This document shows, in pieces, positions 53,601 through 64,000 of a stretch of DNA of 64,000 bases. Position 1 is the stretch's first letter. Every line of letters begins with the position of its first letter. Source of the DNA: Blattamonas nauphoetae. Lineage: Eukaryota; Preaxostyla; Oxymonadida. The notes under the pieces are model-generated. The model was given only the letters and a program-made list of their open reading frames with translations, was not told where the DNA came from and ran no database searches. The position numbers and the translations under genes are program-made. Location of the stretch: NCBI GenBank assembly GCA_033064195.1, contig JARBJD010000278.1:1-64000 (forward strand), read 5' to 3'.

Positions 53601-54224
53601 TCAGCTGATCCAATATTCTCAATCTTGATGACAAGGAACATCAAGGACGGAGTTTCATCTCTTTCTTTGTGTCATTCACGTCTATAGATATGGGAAAAAC
53701 TCGACAAATGGATGGAAAATAAGGGCGGCAGCTATGCTCACCATAATCTCCGAATCTATCATTCAGCACCGATTTATCGATCAATGGAAGCTTCACGCAA
53801 TAACAAGCACGTTTTCAAACAAAAGGGTCAACTTATTCATATAGTGTGACCATTTTTGTCGATTATATCTCCGCAGATTAATGTTGAGATGGTTGGGTAG
53901 AGAAAGACGAGAGATTATTCTTTATTTCTCCTCTTGTTTTCTTTCATACATCTCATTTGTTTTAACCCATCGGTTTCAAGACAGATGTTATCTTAATCTC
54001 GCCTCCGTGTCATCCTGAATCGTGATGAGGGTTCGATCGTGTGTCAGAACGATTCGACCATCGCGTACTGTTTGTGTTTCGTCCATATTGCCCTTTTATT
54101 CTTAAATATGCCCTCTTACTTTATTTCTGTGTAATTTAATGACTTATCTTTCACAATTCATCATTCAAATCTCTCATTCTCAATCACATTCAGTGTACCT
54201 CCCGTCCTCCCCAAATTCCTTTCA
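53601..54224. other. Intergenic region upstream of the TOG gene
   Basis: No repeat block or convincing frame seen. AT-rich, with pyrimidine-rich stretches (53926-53945). Probably holds the promoter of the TOG gene near its right end. Confidence 0.4.
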
Positions 54225-56631
54225 ATGTATTCTGACGAAGTATGTGTTTCAATTTCATATCGGTGATTCCATCTCCGTGATCACCATCGATAATGGACTC
54301 ATTTTTCTCACACTTGGTTCATTATTCAATGCTCTGTTCTTCAATCACATCTTGCTCTTATTTATCATCTCATAGAATGATTTCCCTCCGTCTTTTGCAC
54401 ATCCAAACGTTACTTCTTCTGCCTCACCATCTCCCAAACTCAACTCTGATTCATCACCACTCCTCCGACGCCGCGTTCGAAAACCAACTTTTTTCTTCCC
54501 CTCCAACCCTGAAGAGCAGAAAATACCTCCACTTATCACTCAACCTCAAGACAACTTACATCTACACGATCAATCACAACTATTTTATCCTATAGATCCA
54601 AACATTGTGTTTTCTCCAATCGTCTTTCTCTCTCCACCTGATTTGGAAATCCGCTCAGCACTGCTCGCTACTGAAAGCAAAGTGTGGACAGAACAAAACG
54701 AAGGAATCTCAAAAATTGTCAATCTCGCCAGAAAGTATCCAGAGGAACTGAAGAAGCACCTCCACGCCACTATCATTGCATTGTGCAATCTTATCACGAA
54801 TTTGCGATCTTCTCTTGCCCGAAGTGCGCTCGCTGCCACCGCCGAACTCTTTCTCATCTTCGCTCGCATGTTGGAAGGAGAAGTCGACCTCACTCTGCGC
54901 TGTGTGATGAAGAAAGTGCTTGATTCCAATGATTTCATCACCACCGGAGTAGACTCTGTTCTTGGAGCGATTTTTCTTCGCTCGATCACTCCCCCATTCT
55001 GTCCCGAACTAACCACCCACTCGCCCACATCATTTGCCAAAATTGTGTTGAAACTTCTTCCTTTCCAGTCTTCAAAAGCAATCAACGTCAAACTTCGGTG
55101 CTATCGCTTCGTTGGATACGCTTTAGCTCAATTCCCACATTTCCCATCTATGCTCGCTCCTTCCCCTAAAATCCATCCTTTTTCGTCTTTCTCCGTCCCA
55201 TCACGTTCTTTTTCGCATTTTCACCATGGGTCACAGTCTCTCTTTGCGTGGAGAGATTTTGGAGCAATTCTGACGATTGTATGGAAAGGAGTGAGCGATG
55301 CGTCGAGTCAATGCCGTGACGAAGCCAGGGTAGCCCTTTCCGAGATTCTCCGCCGCACACAAAACATTGGGGATGCAGAAAGAAGCGATGAAGATCAAGA
55401 GCCCGTAACTGTTTGGGCAAAACGTTATATAGCCAAAAGCGACGATTGTGCGAGATTCGTGCGGATTGCCAGTGAAGTGATGGATAACATGGAACCATAT
55501 TCCAAGTTCTTTGTCCATTTCAACCGAGACACGACAGATGACAAGAATGATCCTGGAACCCACAAAGCGGAAATTTCATCGCGAAGTCCAAATGGGAGCA
55601 GGAACACATCAAGAATGGACGATATTTTTGACCCAACATTTACACCGTCAGCTTCATTCCGCTCAACACGATCCGATCTCAAAAGCCCGCGCTCGCGTCT
55701 TGTGCGGAGAAGACGAGCAGATTCAGAAGGAAAAGTGGAGGGAATCGAACCAATTATTCCAACATCATCATTTTCAAGAGAGACGGAGCAGCGTTCAAGA
55801 ACGAACGACACAAACCGCGATCTTCGACCTCCAACCAACACTTTCGATGACCTCCCGACCGTCTTTCCGAATCAGCCACGCACATCAACCACGTCGGAGT
55901 CGCACACGATGCTTAGTCAGCCAAACACATCGTCGTCTTCTCAACCAACATCTCGACTTGCCCTTTCTCGTCGTTCTCGCAAATCGACGCAGACACGAAA
56001 TGAAGAACGACGCGGTGGATTGGATCCGGTGCGACGAGGACAGACGAGCAGCGTGGAAGTGAGTGGGAGCGTGGCGATTTCAGTGGAACAGATGCTGTTT
56101 GATCTGCGGTCGTTTGACCCAACACAACAGATTCAGGGTCTTCAGACCCTCGAGACATTGCTGACCACCATCCCCATCCCCACCATTTGTTTTGTTGCTC
56201 ACATTTCGACCAACACGCTGGAGCCATCGTTCTCTCGCTCACCGTCACCCCAACACCTCCACTCACCCCCTCTCACATCACAACACTCGATGCATTCGCC
56301 TGTGTCCGTTTCATCCTCTTCTTCTCATACAGTCCCAAGAAACATCACGTCCGGCTGTGCCATTATCTTGAACAATCTCGTTCCGCTTTTGGACGACGAT
56401 TGTGACGACGTGCAGGAAAAGGCGATTCTGGTTCTTGGAAACACGTTTACGATCCTTCGGAGCGGAATGGAGGACAGGCTGAAGGCGATCTGCGACATTC
56501 TCCGATGTGCCTCGAAACAGAATGGTCAGAGAGCAAGTCAAGCAGCAAGGGACCTTCTTCACAGTTTTGTGGACGTTGAGGATTGGATTGATCGGCGTGT
56601 GTTGCAGACTGCCTTAGAATCTCCAAGATGA
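54225..56631 (+). CDS. TOG/CLASP-like microtubule-associated protein
   Basis: Start ATG at 54225 (MYSDE), then a 136-bp intron (54240-54375, GTATGTG to TCATAG), then one long exon to the TGA at 56631, a 756-aa product. A TOG domain of the CLASP/TOGARAM type lies at roughly residues 90-290: EGISKIVNLARKYPEELKKH, LHATIIALCNLITNLRSSLA, RSALAATAELFLIFARMLEG, SNDFITTGVDSVLGAI. A Ser/Arg-rich linker follows (about 340-515, with RSRLVRRRRADSEGK), then a second helical-repeat segment at about 525-745 (VPLLDDDCDDVQEKAILVLG, ASQAARDLLHSFVDVEDW). TOG domains bind tubulin and regulate microtubule ends, so a role in the flagellar or axostyle cytoskeleton is likely. The 3' half is duplicated at 61291-62303. 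Confidence 0.82.
54240..54375 (+). other. Intron of the TOG gene
   Basis: Donor GTATGTG after the fifth codon and acceptor CATCTCATAG. Removing it joins MYSDE to NDFPPSFAHPN in frame. The long open frame otherwise has no upstream ATG. Confidence 0.75.
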
Positions 56632-56804
56632 GAAAACGACTGATCATCATAACGAATGCAAAGACGCGCGGATTTATTCATTTTGTTTCCTTGTTCTCGG
56701 AGAGAATGGTCTCTTTTTATCATTAAGGATTCGTTTAAATGATTCATAGCATGTTCTCTTTCGATCTCACCCATAACGAGCGAATCCCATCCGAAACCCA
56801 AAGA

Positions 56805-57560
56805 ATGACAGGAATCAATGCGAAACCGTCCTCCTCAACTGATTCCCCTTGTCCTCCTATCTCGTCCCACTCTTTTCCATGCCATCCAGACTGTTCTCCT
56901 TTCCTCAGTTGGACCGAAGAAACTCTTGGTTCTGAACACGAGAAGAGTGTCGTATTTCGATCTCTAGTTGCCACTGTGAAGTTACAACCTGCTTTTGATG
57001 CCTCTCTCGAAGCGAAAGCGGTGAAATTTCTGGAATATGTGGATCCACAGGACACTGATTCAGCGGATGCTTTTCTCGGGAGCTTTGGGCTAACCACTGA
57101 TGAATCGTTGGCAGATTTCATAAAGGCCATTGTGGTTCTCCTTTCCATACCCAGTCAGTCAATCACCACAGCAGCAATGAAGATGCTGGATCCTGTGATC
57201 ACGAAAAGTTCACCGAAAGTCACTCTTGCCCTCGTCGAAGCTGACGTGATCCCTCAACTCATCACCGTTCTCAATCCACTGTCTCTGCCATTCGCCGAAG
57301 CAGTCGATGTCCACACCAACCTCATGCAAATCATCTGGAACTCTATCTGGCTCGCCACTCCGGGTGGTCTCACATGTCTGGAAATTGAAGATGGAAATGA
57401 TCAACAAGCTGTTCACAAAACAGTTTTGAAGCAAGTTCTGATCCCTTCGGAGACGTATATTTCACATTTGTGCGTGAACCGATTCTCGATCATCGATTGT
57501 GAGCAATTATCTGAATTCATGACGATACTTTCACAACTCCTCCGAATCTGTCCTTCTTAA
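56805..57560 (+). pseudogene. Family copy C15 (C-terminus deleted)
   Basis: A plus-strand family member from an ATG at 56805 (MTGINAKPSSSTDSPCPPIS), clean through CSPFLSWTEET, FRSLVATVKLQPAFDASL, LALVEADVIPQLITVLNPLS, LCVNRFSIIDCEQLS and LLRICPS. At 57560 the next bases jump to the text that in C17 encodes NNQLGMNV near its end, so about 300 bp (100 codons) are missing. It lies in the duplicated segment shared with 62400-64000. Confidence 0.72.
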
Positions 57561-57564
57561 CAAC

Positions 57565-58040
57565 CAGCTGGGCATGAACGTACGGAACAGTTATTAGAAA
57601 CAGACAAGAACCAGTGATCCTTTCGATCGGTTTCTGGCTTCTTTTGGACAACACGCACTGTTTGTATGTGATCTTTGTCGGTTCTGGCATCACCTCATGG
57701 TTTCGTCTGCCAACACGATATGGAACACATCTGAGTGAACTCTTACCAATCAGATGATCACAACGACAATCAGCAGAAATGCTCCTTCTTCTCGTCCTGC
57801 GATTTGTGTGTGGAAGCGAACGAGCCAGGCAGCTCAGAATGAAGAAGCAGAAAGATTGTGGTTGGGATGGTTCGGAATTGCCTGCAGATGCCCTTCTGAC
57901 CAGAACCCACCCAAACTCCCTCTGAATTCGCCCACCACCGATCTCTTGTGAAGCTGATCGTCGCCCTCTGGCGACATCACATCGGTCCAGCTGAGTCGTC
58001 TCACAGCAGCATCGTTGGAGAGGACCTGCTTCCACATTCG
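57565..58040. repeat. Downstream flank of C15 (inverted F1 plus unique text), duplicated at 63530-64000
   Basis: CAACCAGCTGGGCATGAACG starts a stretch that is nearly identical to 63518-64000. It includes an inverted F1-type region (GGCATCACCTCATGGTTTCG) followed by AATGAAGAAGCAGAAAGATT text. It defines the right part of the segmental duplication. Confidence 0.8.
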
Positions 58041-59856
58041 GAGTGTTTCCTCGCTCCTTCCTCAACACAACAGAACACCGTTTGCATGTCTCATCCTCAA
58101 CTCTCGACAACATCATTCGATCACACAACGTCAATCTCTGTGACTGACCTGCTGAGATTGGATGAGACCTTCGAAGATGGGAATTGAGGGTGAACAACTG
58201 GGAGAATAATTTTGTATTGTGCCATCACAGTATGGTCTGTCACAAAAATCTAAAATTGGCATAATTAAGATTTGGTTGATCAGTACACATGAGAAAGGTG
58301 AATTTTTGGATTTCAAGCCTGATCGAGCTTGAAATGGCCTTTTTTAGATCAGCACATTTTTGCACACTTTTTTTTGCAAAACAACTTCAAAAACAGTGAA
58401 AGGATGGAAAACAACAAAAAAAGAGGTCTCTATGTGAGATTATGGAAATAAATCGTCCATTAAAGAGAAAAATGGAAAAAACGTGAGATTTCTGTGATGA
58501 TCGAGACAACTATGTTTTTTTTTAAAATGAAAAAAGTTCACAAATGATGTATTGCGAGATGATAGACGAAAAAAGTTGATTATTTTGGAGAATTTCTTCG
58601 TCTGTGCAATTTGGTGACGCGTGGCATTTTTCAAAAATATTCTCCCAACTGGAGAGCTGGGAAGAAGTTGGTGGAGCAGGGTGGGTGGAGTGAAGACGAG
58701 ACTGCACCGGAACAACAGCTTCACTCTTCGTGTTCAGGCATCCTTGAGTCATCAGACACTCCACACTCGTTCTCTGCACATCACACTCGCCGACTCCTCT
58801 TCTCGACTCTTCCGTCCTGTTTCATCTCATCTCATGTCCTGGAGACAGACGACACCAGATTCTCTCTCTCAACCAACAGCACCTCTACAGCCAAGCACAT
58901 CTGCGAATGGGCAGACATCGACAGCTTCTTCGGTGATCGGATGTGAATCTTAGTGGAACGCAGAACTGATTGTCATATGGTAAAGTCGCAATAGTTGATC
59001 AATCCACCAGTGATGAGATTAAGTTATCAGATGACTCCATCATTCTGCCCAATTGAACCACTCTCAAACTCGAGATTTAGAAAAATAATGTTGAAGTCAA
59101 AATCAACACAGATTGATGAATGAAATGTGGTGGATTGGGCGAGATTTCGATGCGATTCATTGAAAAGTGAATTTTTCACTTCAACGAGGTCAGAAAACAA
59201 CAGAATCAAACCCTGATCGTCTGCAAACATGAACAAGAGCGATGACAAACATGTAGCTGGATAGATATTGCGTTGTGAGAATGAGTGAGGCAAGTGACAA
59301 ACCCACTAGTGAATGAGGAAGACCCAACAGGAGAGACAGTCTTTTCACAATGACAAAAGATGCATACACGCTGCGGAGAGATGAACAAGAACAAAAAGCA
59401 CAATCACATACATCCTGGAAAGAGATGAAAGAGAGGAGACACAATCTAAACATGAAGAGCAATTGCAGACCCTCTTTGGAGAAATGAAAGAAAAGGAGAG
59501 ATACTCACTGAATGAATCTCAAAAGAGGAAAGAACACACGGATAGCTGGATGGAGTGATGGAGATCAAAAAACACAGCAAAATTGAACACCATTTAAGCA
59601 AGAAGAACAATCACATACTCACTGAGGAGAGATGAACAGGCAGAAAGGATCCAATCAGATCGAATGTTAAAAATGGGAAGGACATACGTCCAGCTGAATG
59701 GATGGAGGGAGATCAAAGAACACAGTGGAGACGAACACAATCTGAACTAGAAGATGAATCACAGACGAACTTTGGACAGATAAACGAGAACAGGAGATAC
59801 CGTCTGAACGAATAGCTGAAGAGACGAAAACACACGCATAGCTGAATGGAGGGAGA
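58041..59856. repeat. Gene-poor stretch with degenerate tandem repeats (about 59100-59880)
   Basis: 58041-59090 shows overlapping short frames on both strands and no recognisable gene. From about 59190 to 59880 a loose repeat returns several times. Its elements include AGCTGAATGGAGGGAGATCA, ACACAGTGGAGACGAACA and ACACACGGATAGCTGGATGG. The minus-strand version contains TTCAGATT splice-acceptor-like sites, and the last exon of the neighbouring coiled-coil gene lies in one such repeat. Confidence 0.5.
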
Positions 59857-60480
59857 TCAATGAGCACAGTGGAGACGAACAGAATCTGAACAAGAGAAAG
59901 AAACACCCAATCTGGGAGATTCAGACCACAAACAGCTCAAAAGAAAGAAAAGCCAACCTTTCAGTTTGTAATTGATTCCTTTTCGGAGACACTCCTGATC
60001 CACTCGAGTGTTTACCGCGTTGATTTGAGTACGCAGACTCGAAGTGTTTGAAGAGATGGACGAGTTGGTTTGTTGAAGTTGTTGTCGCAGTTCGTTGGAG
60101 ATCTGAGAGAGTTGAGAAGAAAGAGAAGAGATCTGGTTCTGTTGGGAACTTTGGGCAGAATTGATTTGATTTTGGAGTTGCTGCTTCACGCTCATTCTTT
60201 CTTCTTCGTTTGTCTTCTTTTCACTCTCGACTCTTGTGGTCAGTTCAGCGATCATTTCATGCAGTTGTGATATCAACTGATTTTGCTGTTCTACACGATT
60301 TTGGAGTGTTTGATTCCGCTCTTTCATCGTTTTCATATCAGTCACAAGTTGTCTGAAATCCTCATACTAAGTAAAGACACAATGGAATGGAAATTCAGGA
60401 AAGGAAAGAGAAGAACAGACAAAATCATTGGAAATGACTGATGTCTCAATTGGAGTTCCGGGAGATGGATGCGAAAACAT
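59857..60480 (-). CDS. Coiled-coil protein, three exons
   Basis: Exons 60480-60421, 60366-59958 and 59885-59857 join to 498 nt, a 165-aa protein that starts MFSHPSPGTPIETSVISNDF. From residue 21 it is almost entirely heptad-rich: KTMKERNQTLQNRVEQQNQL, LHEMIAELTTRVESEKKTNE, QQLQNQINSAQSSQQNQISS, LSSQLSQISNELRQQLQQTN. It ends KLKDSVRLHCAH. Introns are 54 and 72 bp with GTCTGT and GTTGGC donors and TAG/CAG acceptors. Probably a structural or tethering protein. The last exon is the least certain because it sits in a repeat. Confidence 0.65.
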
Positions 60481-60640
60481 TCGAATTTTTGTTATGGCAT
60501 GTCACGCGAATTCCCCATCACCGTCTCGACTGGATCTTTGGAATGACTTTTAACAACCCTCTTCACGACAGTATACTCTTCAAAACTCGTTGCTTCGACT
60601 CCTGCCCATTTTTGAATTCTCAAAATCATTAATACCAGAG

Positions 60641-61300
60641 ATGGGGAATCTACCCACAATGACAGCGACTGTTTCTGTACCTACTCGCTCATGTTTGTCC
60701 CTTTTTTCGATCCTTATGCATCTTCCTTCTTCAGCATTCTTGAATTGGAATAGAAATCCAGTTCGATCACTTTCAAAACGATTGGAGATCTACCATTCTC
60801 TTGTTCAAGTGGTGAAAGAGAACAAAGCATTCAGTCCTTCACTGGTCGACAAAGCTGTGTTATTTCTGAGACAGTTTCAGCTATTTACTGAGAAAGATGT
60901 CGATTCGTTCGTCTTTGGCATCGTTCCCTCATCACAACTTGACTTGTCGAGAGCGGTTCTAGAGTCAGTGACTGTCCTGATTTCGTTGTCCAATCTTCGC
61001 TTTACGAAAGCAACAATAGCACTCGTGCTTCGCATTATCGTGTTCTGTTCCATCAACACTCTTCTCAAGCTCGTCAGCGATGGTCTTGTCCCTCAACTCA
61101 TCTCCTCTCTCAACCCGCTGTCTCTCTCGTTCGCTGATGCTGACGATGTTCACATTCACCTCATGAGAATCATCGACGAGACTCTCACTCTGTCCACTCG
61201 AACAGAACTCGAATCTCTCAACATTCACGATGCTGATGAACAACAAGCAGTGCATGAAACAGTCATCGATCAAGTTCTGTTACCATCGGAAGGATATCTT
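60641..61300 (+). pseudogene. Divergent family copy C16, cut off and fused to TOG-gene sequence
   Basis: From the ATG at 60641 (MGNLPTMTATVSVPTRSC) the frame follows the family order at low identity: SSAFLNWNRN, LEIYHSLVQVVKENKAF, VDKAVLFLRQFQ, LKLVSDGLVPQLISSLNPLS and QAVHETVIDQVLLPSEGYL. Just after LLPSEGYL (usually LVPSEKYIWHL) it runs into duplicated TOG-gene DNA and terminates out of frame at 61393. The cysteine-containing C-terminal third is lost. Confidence 0.7.
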
Positions 61301-62303
61301 CGACCCAACATTCACACCGTCAGCTTCATTCCGCTCAACACGATCCGACCTCAAATGCCCGCGCTCGCGTCTTGTGCGGAGAAGACGAGCTGACTCAGAA
61401 GGAAAAGTGGAGGGAATCGAACCAATCATTCCAACATCATCATTTTCACGAGAGATGGAGCAGCGTTCAAGAACGAACGACACAAACCGCGATCTTCGAC
61501 CTCCAACCAACACTTTCGATGACCTCCCGACCGTCTTTCCGAATCAGCCACGCACATCAACCACGTCGGAGTCGCACACGATGCTTAGTCAGCCAAACAC
61601 ATCGTCCTCTTCTCAACCAACATCTCGACTTGCCCTTTCTCGTCGTTCTCGCAAATCGACGCAGACACGAAATGAAGAACGACGCGGTGGATTGGATCCG
61701 GTGCGACGAGGACAGACGAGCAGCGTGGAAGTGAGTGGGAGCGTGGCGATTTCAGTGGAACAGATGCTGTTTGATCTGCGGTCGTTTGACCCAACACAGC
61801 AGATTCAGGGTCTTCAGACCCTCGAAACATTGCTGACCACCATCCCCATCCCCACCATTTGTTTTGTTGCTCACATTTCGACCAACACGCTGGAGCCGTC
61901 ATTCTCTCGCTCACCGTCACCCCAACACCTCCACTCACCCCCTCTCACATCACAACACTCGATGCATTCGCCTGTGTCCGTTTCATCCTCTTCTTCTCAT
62001 ACAGTCCCAAGAAACATCACGTCCGGCTGTGCCATTATCTTGAACAATCTCGTTCCGCTTTTGGACGACGATTGTGACGACGTGCAGGAAAAGGCGATTC
62101 TGGTTCTTGGAAACACGTTTACGATCCTTCGGAGCGGAATGGAGGACAGGCTGAAGGCGATCTGCGACATTCTCCGATGTGCCTCGAAACAGAATGGTCA
62201 GAGAGCAAGTCAAGCAGCAAGGGACCTTCTCCACAGTTTTGTGGATGTTGAGGATTGGATGGATCGGCGTGTGTTGCAGACTGCGTTAGAATCTCCAAGA
62301 TGA
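61230..62303 (+). pseudogene. Duplicated 3' half of the TOG gene (5'-truncated, fused)
   Basis: From about 61291 to 62303 the plus frame repeats residues of 55619-56631 almost exactly (FDPTFTPSASFRSTRSDLK onward to the TGA). It contains the Ser/Arg-rich linker and second helical segment but not the N-terminal TOG domain. The frame is open 5' of the junction for about 20 codons in family-derived sequence (MLMNNKQCMKQSS), so a short chimeric protein is possible but lacks a normal promoter. Only a handful of substitutions separate the copies, so the duplication is recent. Confidence 0.8.
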
Positions 62304-62476
62304 GACAACGACTCATTATTGTAACGAATGCAAAGAAGCGCGGATTTATTCATTTTGTTTCCTTGTTCTCGGAGAGCATGGTCTCTTTTTATCATTAAGG
62401 ATTCGTTTTAAATGATTCATAGCATGTTCTCCTTCGATCTCACCCATAACGCACGAAATCTATTGGAATCCAGAGA

Positions 62477-63550
62477 ATGACTGAAATAACCGCGAAACCG
62501 TCCTCCTACCCTGATTCATCTTGCCCTTCTATCTCGTCGCACTCTTTTTCATGCCATCCAGTCTGTTGTTCTTTCCTGAATTAGGACGAGGAAGAACACG
62601 AAACAAAACAGGAACAGGCCTTTGTATTTTGTTCTCTCATTGCCACTGTGAAGTCCACCCCTGTCCTTGATGACTCTCTGGAAGCGAAAGCTGTGAGATT
62701 TCTCAAATTTATGATTCCGTCTTCGCGAGAATTCGCAGATGCTTTTCTCCGCAACCTTGCATCGAATTCTGATGATTCATTGACCAACTTCACACAATCC
62801 ATTGGGGTACTCCTTTCTTCACCTAATCGAGCAATCACCACAACAGCAATGGAGATGGTCGCAAGGCTGATCTGGAACAGCTCTGCCAAAAGCCGCCTTG
62901 CCCTCGTCAAAGCTGATCTAATCCCTCGACTCGTCAACACTCTTCATCATCTGTCTCTTTCATTCACTGAAGCAGTCGATATCCACATCCATATCATGAA
63001 AATCATCCGGATCGCTGTCTGGCTCGCAACTCCGAATGGGCTCGCGCGACTCGCACTTGAAAATGGGCATGAGAAACAAGCTGTTCACGAGACGGTTCTG
63101 ACAAAACTTCTCATTCCTTCTGAGCAATATATTTGTCATTTTTGCGTGAACAGATTTTCGATTGTCGATGGAGACCAATCCGTCCTTTTTCTGGAAGTCC
63201 TTGCCACAGTCCTCCGGATATGTCCATATTATCCACAGACAATGGATTTTGTACTGAATGTGCCAGTATTCCTCACAATTTCCAGTTGTCTCACATTCTT
63301 CGAAAAACATGGCTCAATCTTGTCTTTCCTGTCAGACATGAACGATGCCCAGCGGGAATGGAACGAAGAAGGCGAAGACGTGCGGGAGATGTGGAAGACA
63401 GTGCATCGAATGTTGAGAATGGAGGGCTTCGAAGATCTGATTGAGATCAAACTGCAAAACGCCAGAAATGGGGACTTTGGAGGATGGATTGCTTATAAAT
63501 CGATCGAATGGAACAACCAGCTGGGCATGAACGTACAGAACAGTTATTAG
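62477..63550 (+). pseudogene. Family copy C17 (one in-frame stop, otherwise complete)
   Basis: Starts MTEITAKPSSYPDSSCPSIS at the ATG 62477. A TAG at 62582-62584 replaces the Trp of the invariant FLNW. After that the frame is open to 63550: LIATVKSTPVLDDSL, LALVKADLIPRLVNTLHHLS, FCVNRFSIVDGDQS, ISSCLTFFEKHGSIL, and it ends GMNVQNSY. It is the partner of C15 in the duplicated segment, but the two differ far more than their flanks do. Confidence 0.72.
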
Positions 63551-64000
63551 AAACAGACAAGAACCAGTGATCCTTTCGATCGGTTTCTGGCTTCTTTTGG
63601 ACAACACGCACAGTTTGTGTGTGATCTTCGTCGGTTCTGGCATCACCTCATGGTTTCGTCTGCCAGCACGATTATGAACACATCTGAGCGAACTCTTACC
63701 AATCAGATGATCACAACGACAATCAGCAGAAATGCTCCTTCTTCTCGTCCTGCGATTTGTGTGTGGAAGCGAACGAGCCAGGCAGCTCAGAATGAAGAAG
63801 CAGAAAGATTGTGGTTGGGATGGTTCGGAATTGCCTCCAGATGCCCTTCTGATCAGAACCCGTCCATACTTCCTCTGCACTCGCCCATCCCAAATTTCTT
63901 GTGAAAGTGATCGTCGCCCTCTGACGACATCACACCATTCCAGCTGGGTCAGCTCGCGCCAGCATCGTCGGAGAGGACCTGCTTCGACATTCGCATTGTT
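63551..64000. repeat. Downstream flank of C17, copy of 57590-58040
   Basis: Near-identical to 57590-58040 up to the window end, including the inverted F1 text and GAACGAGCCAGGCAGCTCAG. No gene seen. Confidence 0.8.

Noticed and set aside
53980-54070. A tRNA-like GGTTCGATC stretch
   Set aside because: No cloverleaf arms or acceptor pairing could be traced around it.
54293-54595. A 100-codon plus frame upstream of the TOG gene
   Set aside because: It is out of frame with the TOG coding sequence. The intron model starting at 54225 explains the region better.
58598-58953. Two overlapping plus-strand frames of about 110 codons
   Set aside because: The frames compete on the same DNA, neither shows domain-like composition, and no start context or splice partner was convincing.

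Overview
The window is eukaryotic and looks like an intron-bearing anaerobic protist, most likely an oxymonad flagellate of the Blattamonas type (Preaxostyla). Three points support this. An armadillo-like multigene family fills the left part and resembles, from memory, a large set of hypothetical proteins in Blattamonas nauphoetae. The single-copy genes have short GT..AG introns (about 40-155 bp), which argues against intron-poor trichomonads. There is also a bacterial-type cell-wall amidase and a beta-helix surface-protein gene fragment. No database search was possible, so the species call is tentative.

Positions 1-49,000 form a repeat-rich compartment. Fourteen copies or relics of one intronless family (about 355 aa, all on the minus strand) sit among shared blocks: a 3' flank (F1 or F2), the gene, a 5' block (U1 or U2, about 1.3 kb) and a G-rich 36-38 bp minisatellite. 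Five of these copies (C1, C3, C7, C8, C9) and C11 are uninterrupted; the others carry a stop, a frameshift, a deletion or a transposon. Because the blocks are multicopy, related empty sites exist inside the window and let insertion ends and target-site duplications (TSDs) be read at base level.

Eight DNA-transposon insertions can be delimited this way: 4560-5425, 10246-11257, 18659-18982, 22181-22970, 23962-28332 (with a ninth, 25171-26531, nested in it), 32678-36579, 37072-40838 and 47026-47884. Three of them (23962-28332, 32678-36579, 37072-40838) are 3.8-4.4 kb long, have inverted ends and TSDs, show no recognisable transposase, and carry gene-like cargo unrelated to transposition: an acidic/coiled-coil protein, a coiled-coil protein, and a beta-helix surface protein. 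Two of the three are in the same family gene (copy C10), splitting a 1.1-kb gene over almost 9 kb. Gene-carrying non-autonomous (Pack-like) transposons are the main discovery candidate here.

Positions 49,000-64,000 are mostly single-copy genes with introns: a TRAF-type zinc-finger protein (minus), an N-acetylmuramoyl-L-alanine amidase with SPOR domains (plus, intronless, probable bacterial transfer), a predicted myristoylated zinc-binding protein (minus), a two-exon putative membrane protein (plus), a TOG/CLASP-like microtubule protein (plus) and a coiled-coil protein (minus). The 3' half of the TOG gene plus a downstream family copy is duplicated about 5.7 kb further on, where it is fused to a truncated divergent family gene. 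No tRNA, rRNA, CRISPR or virus-like element was recognised.
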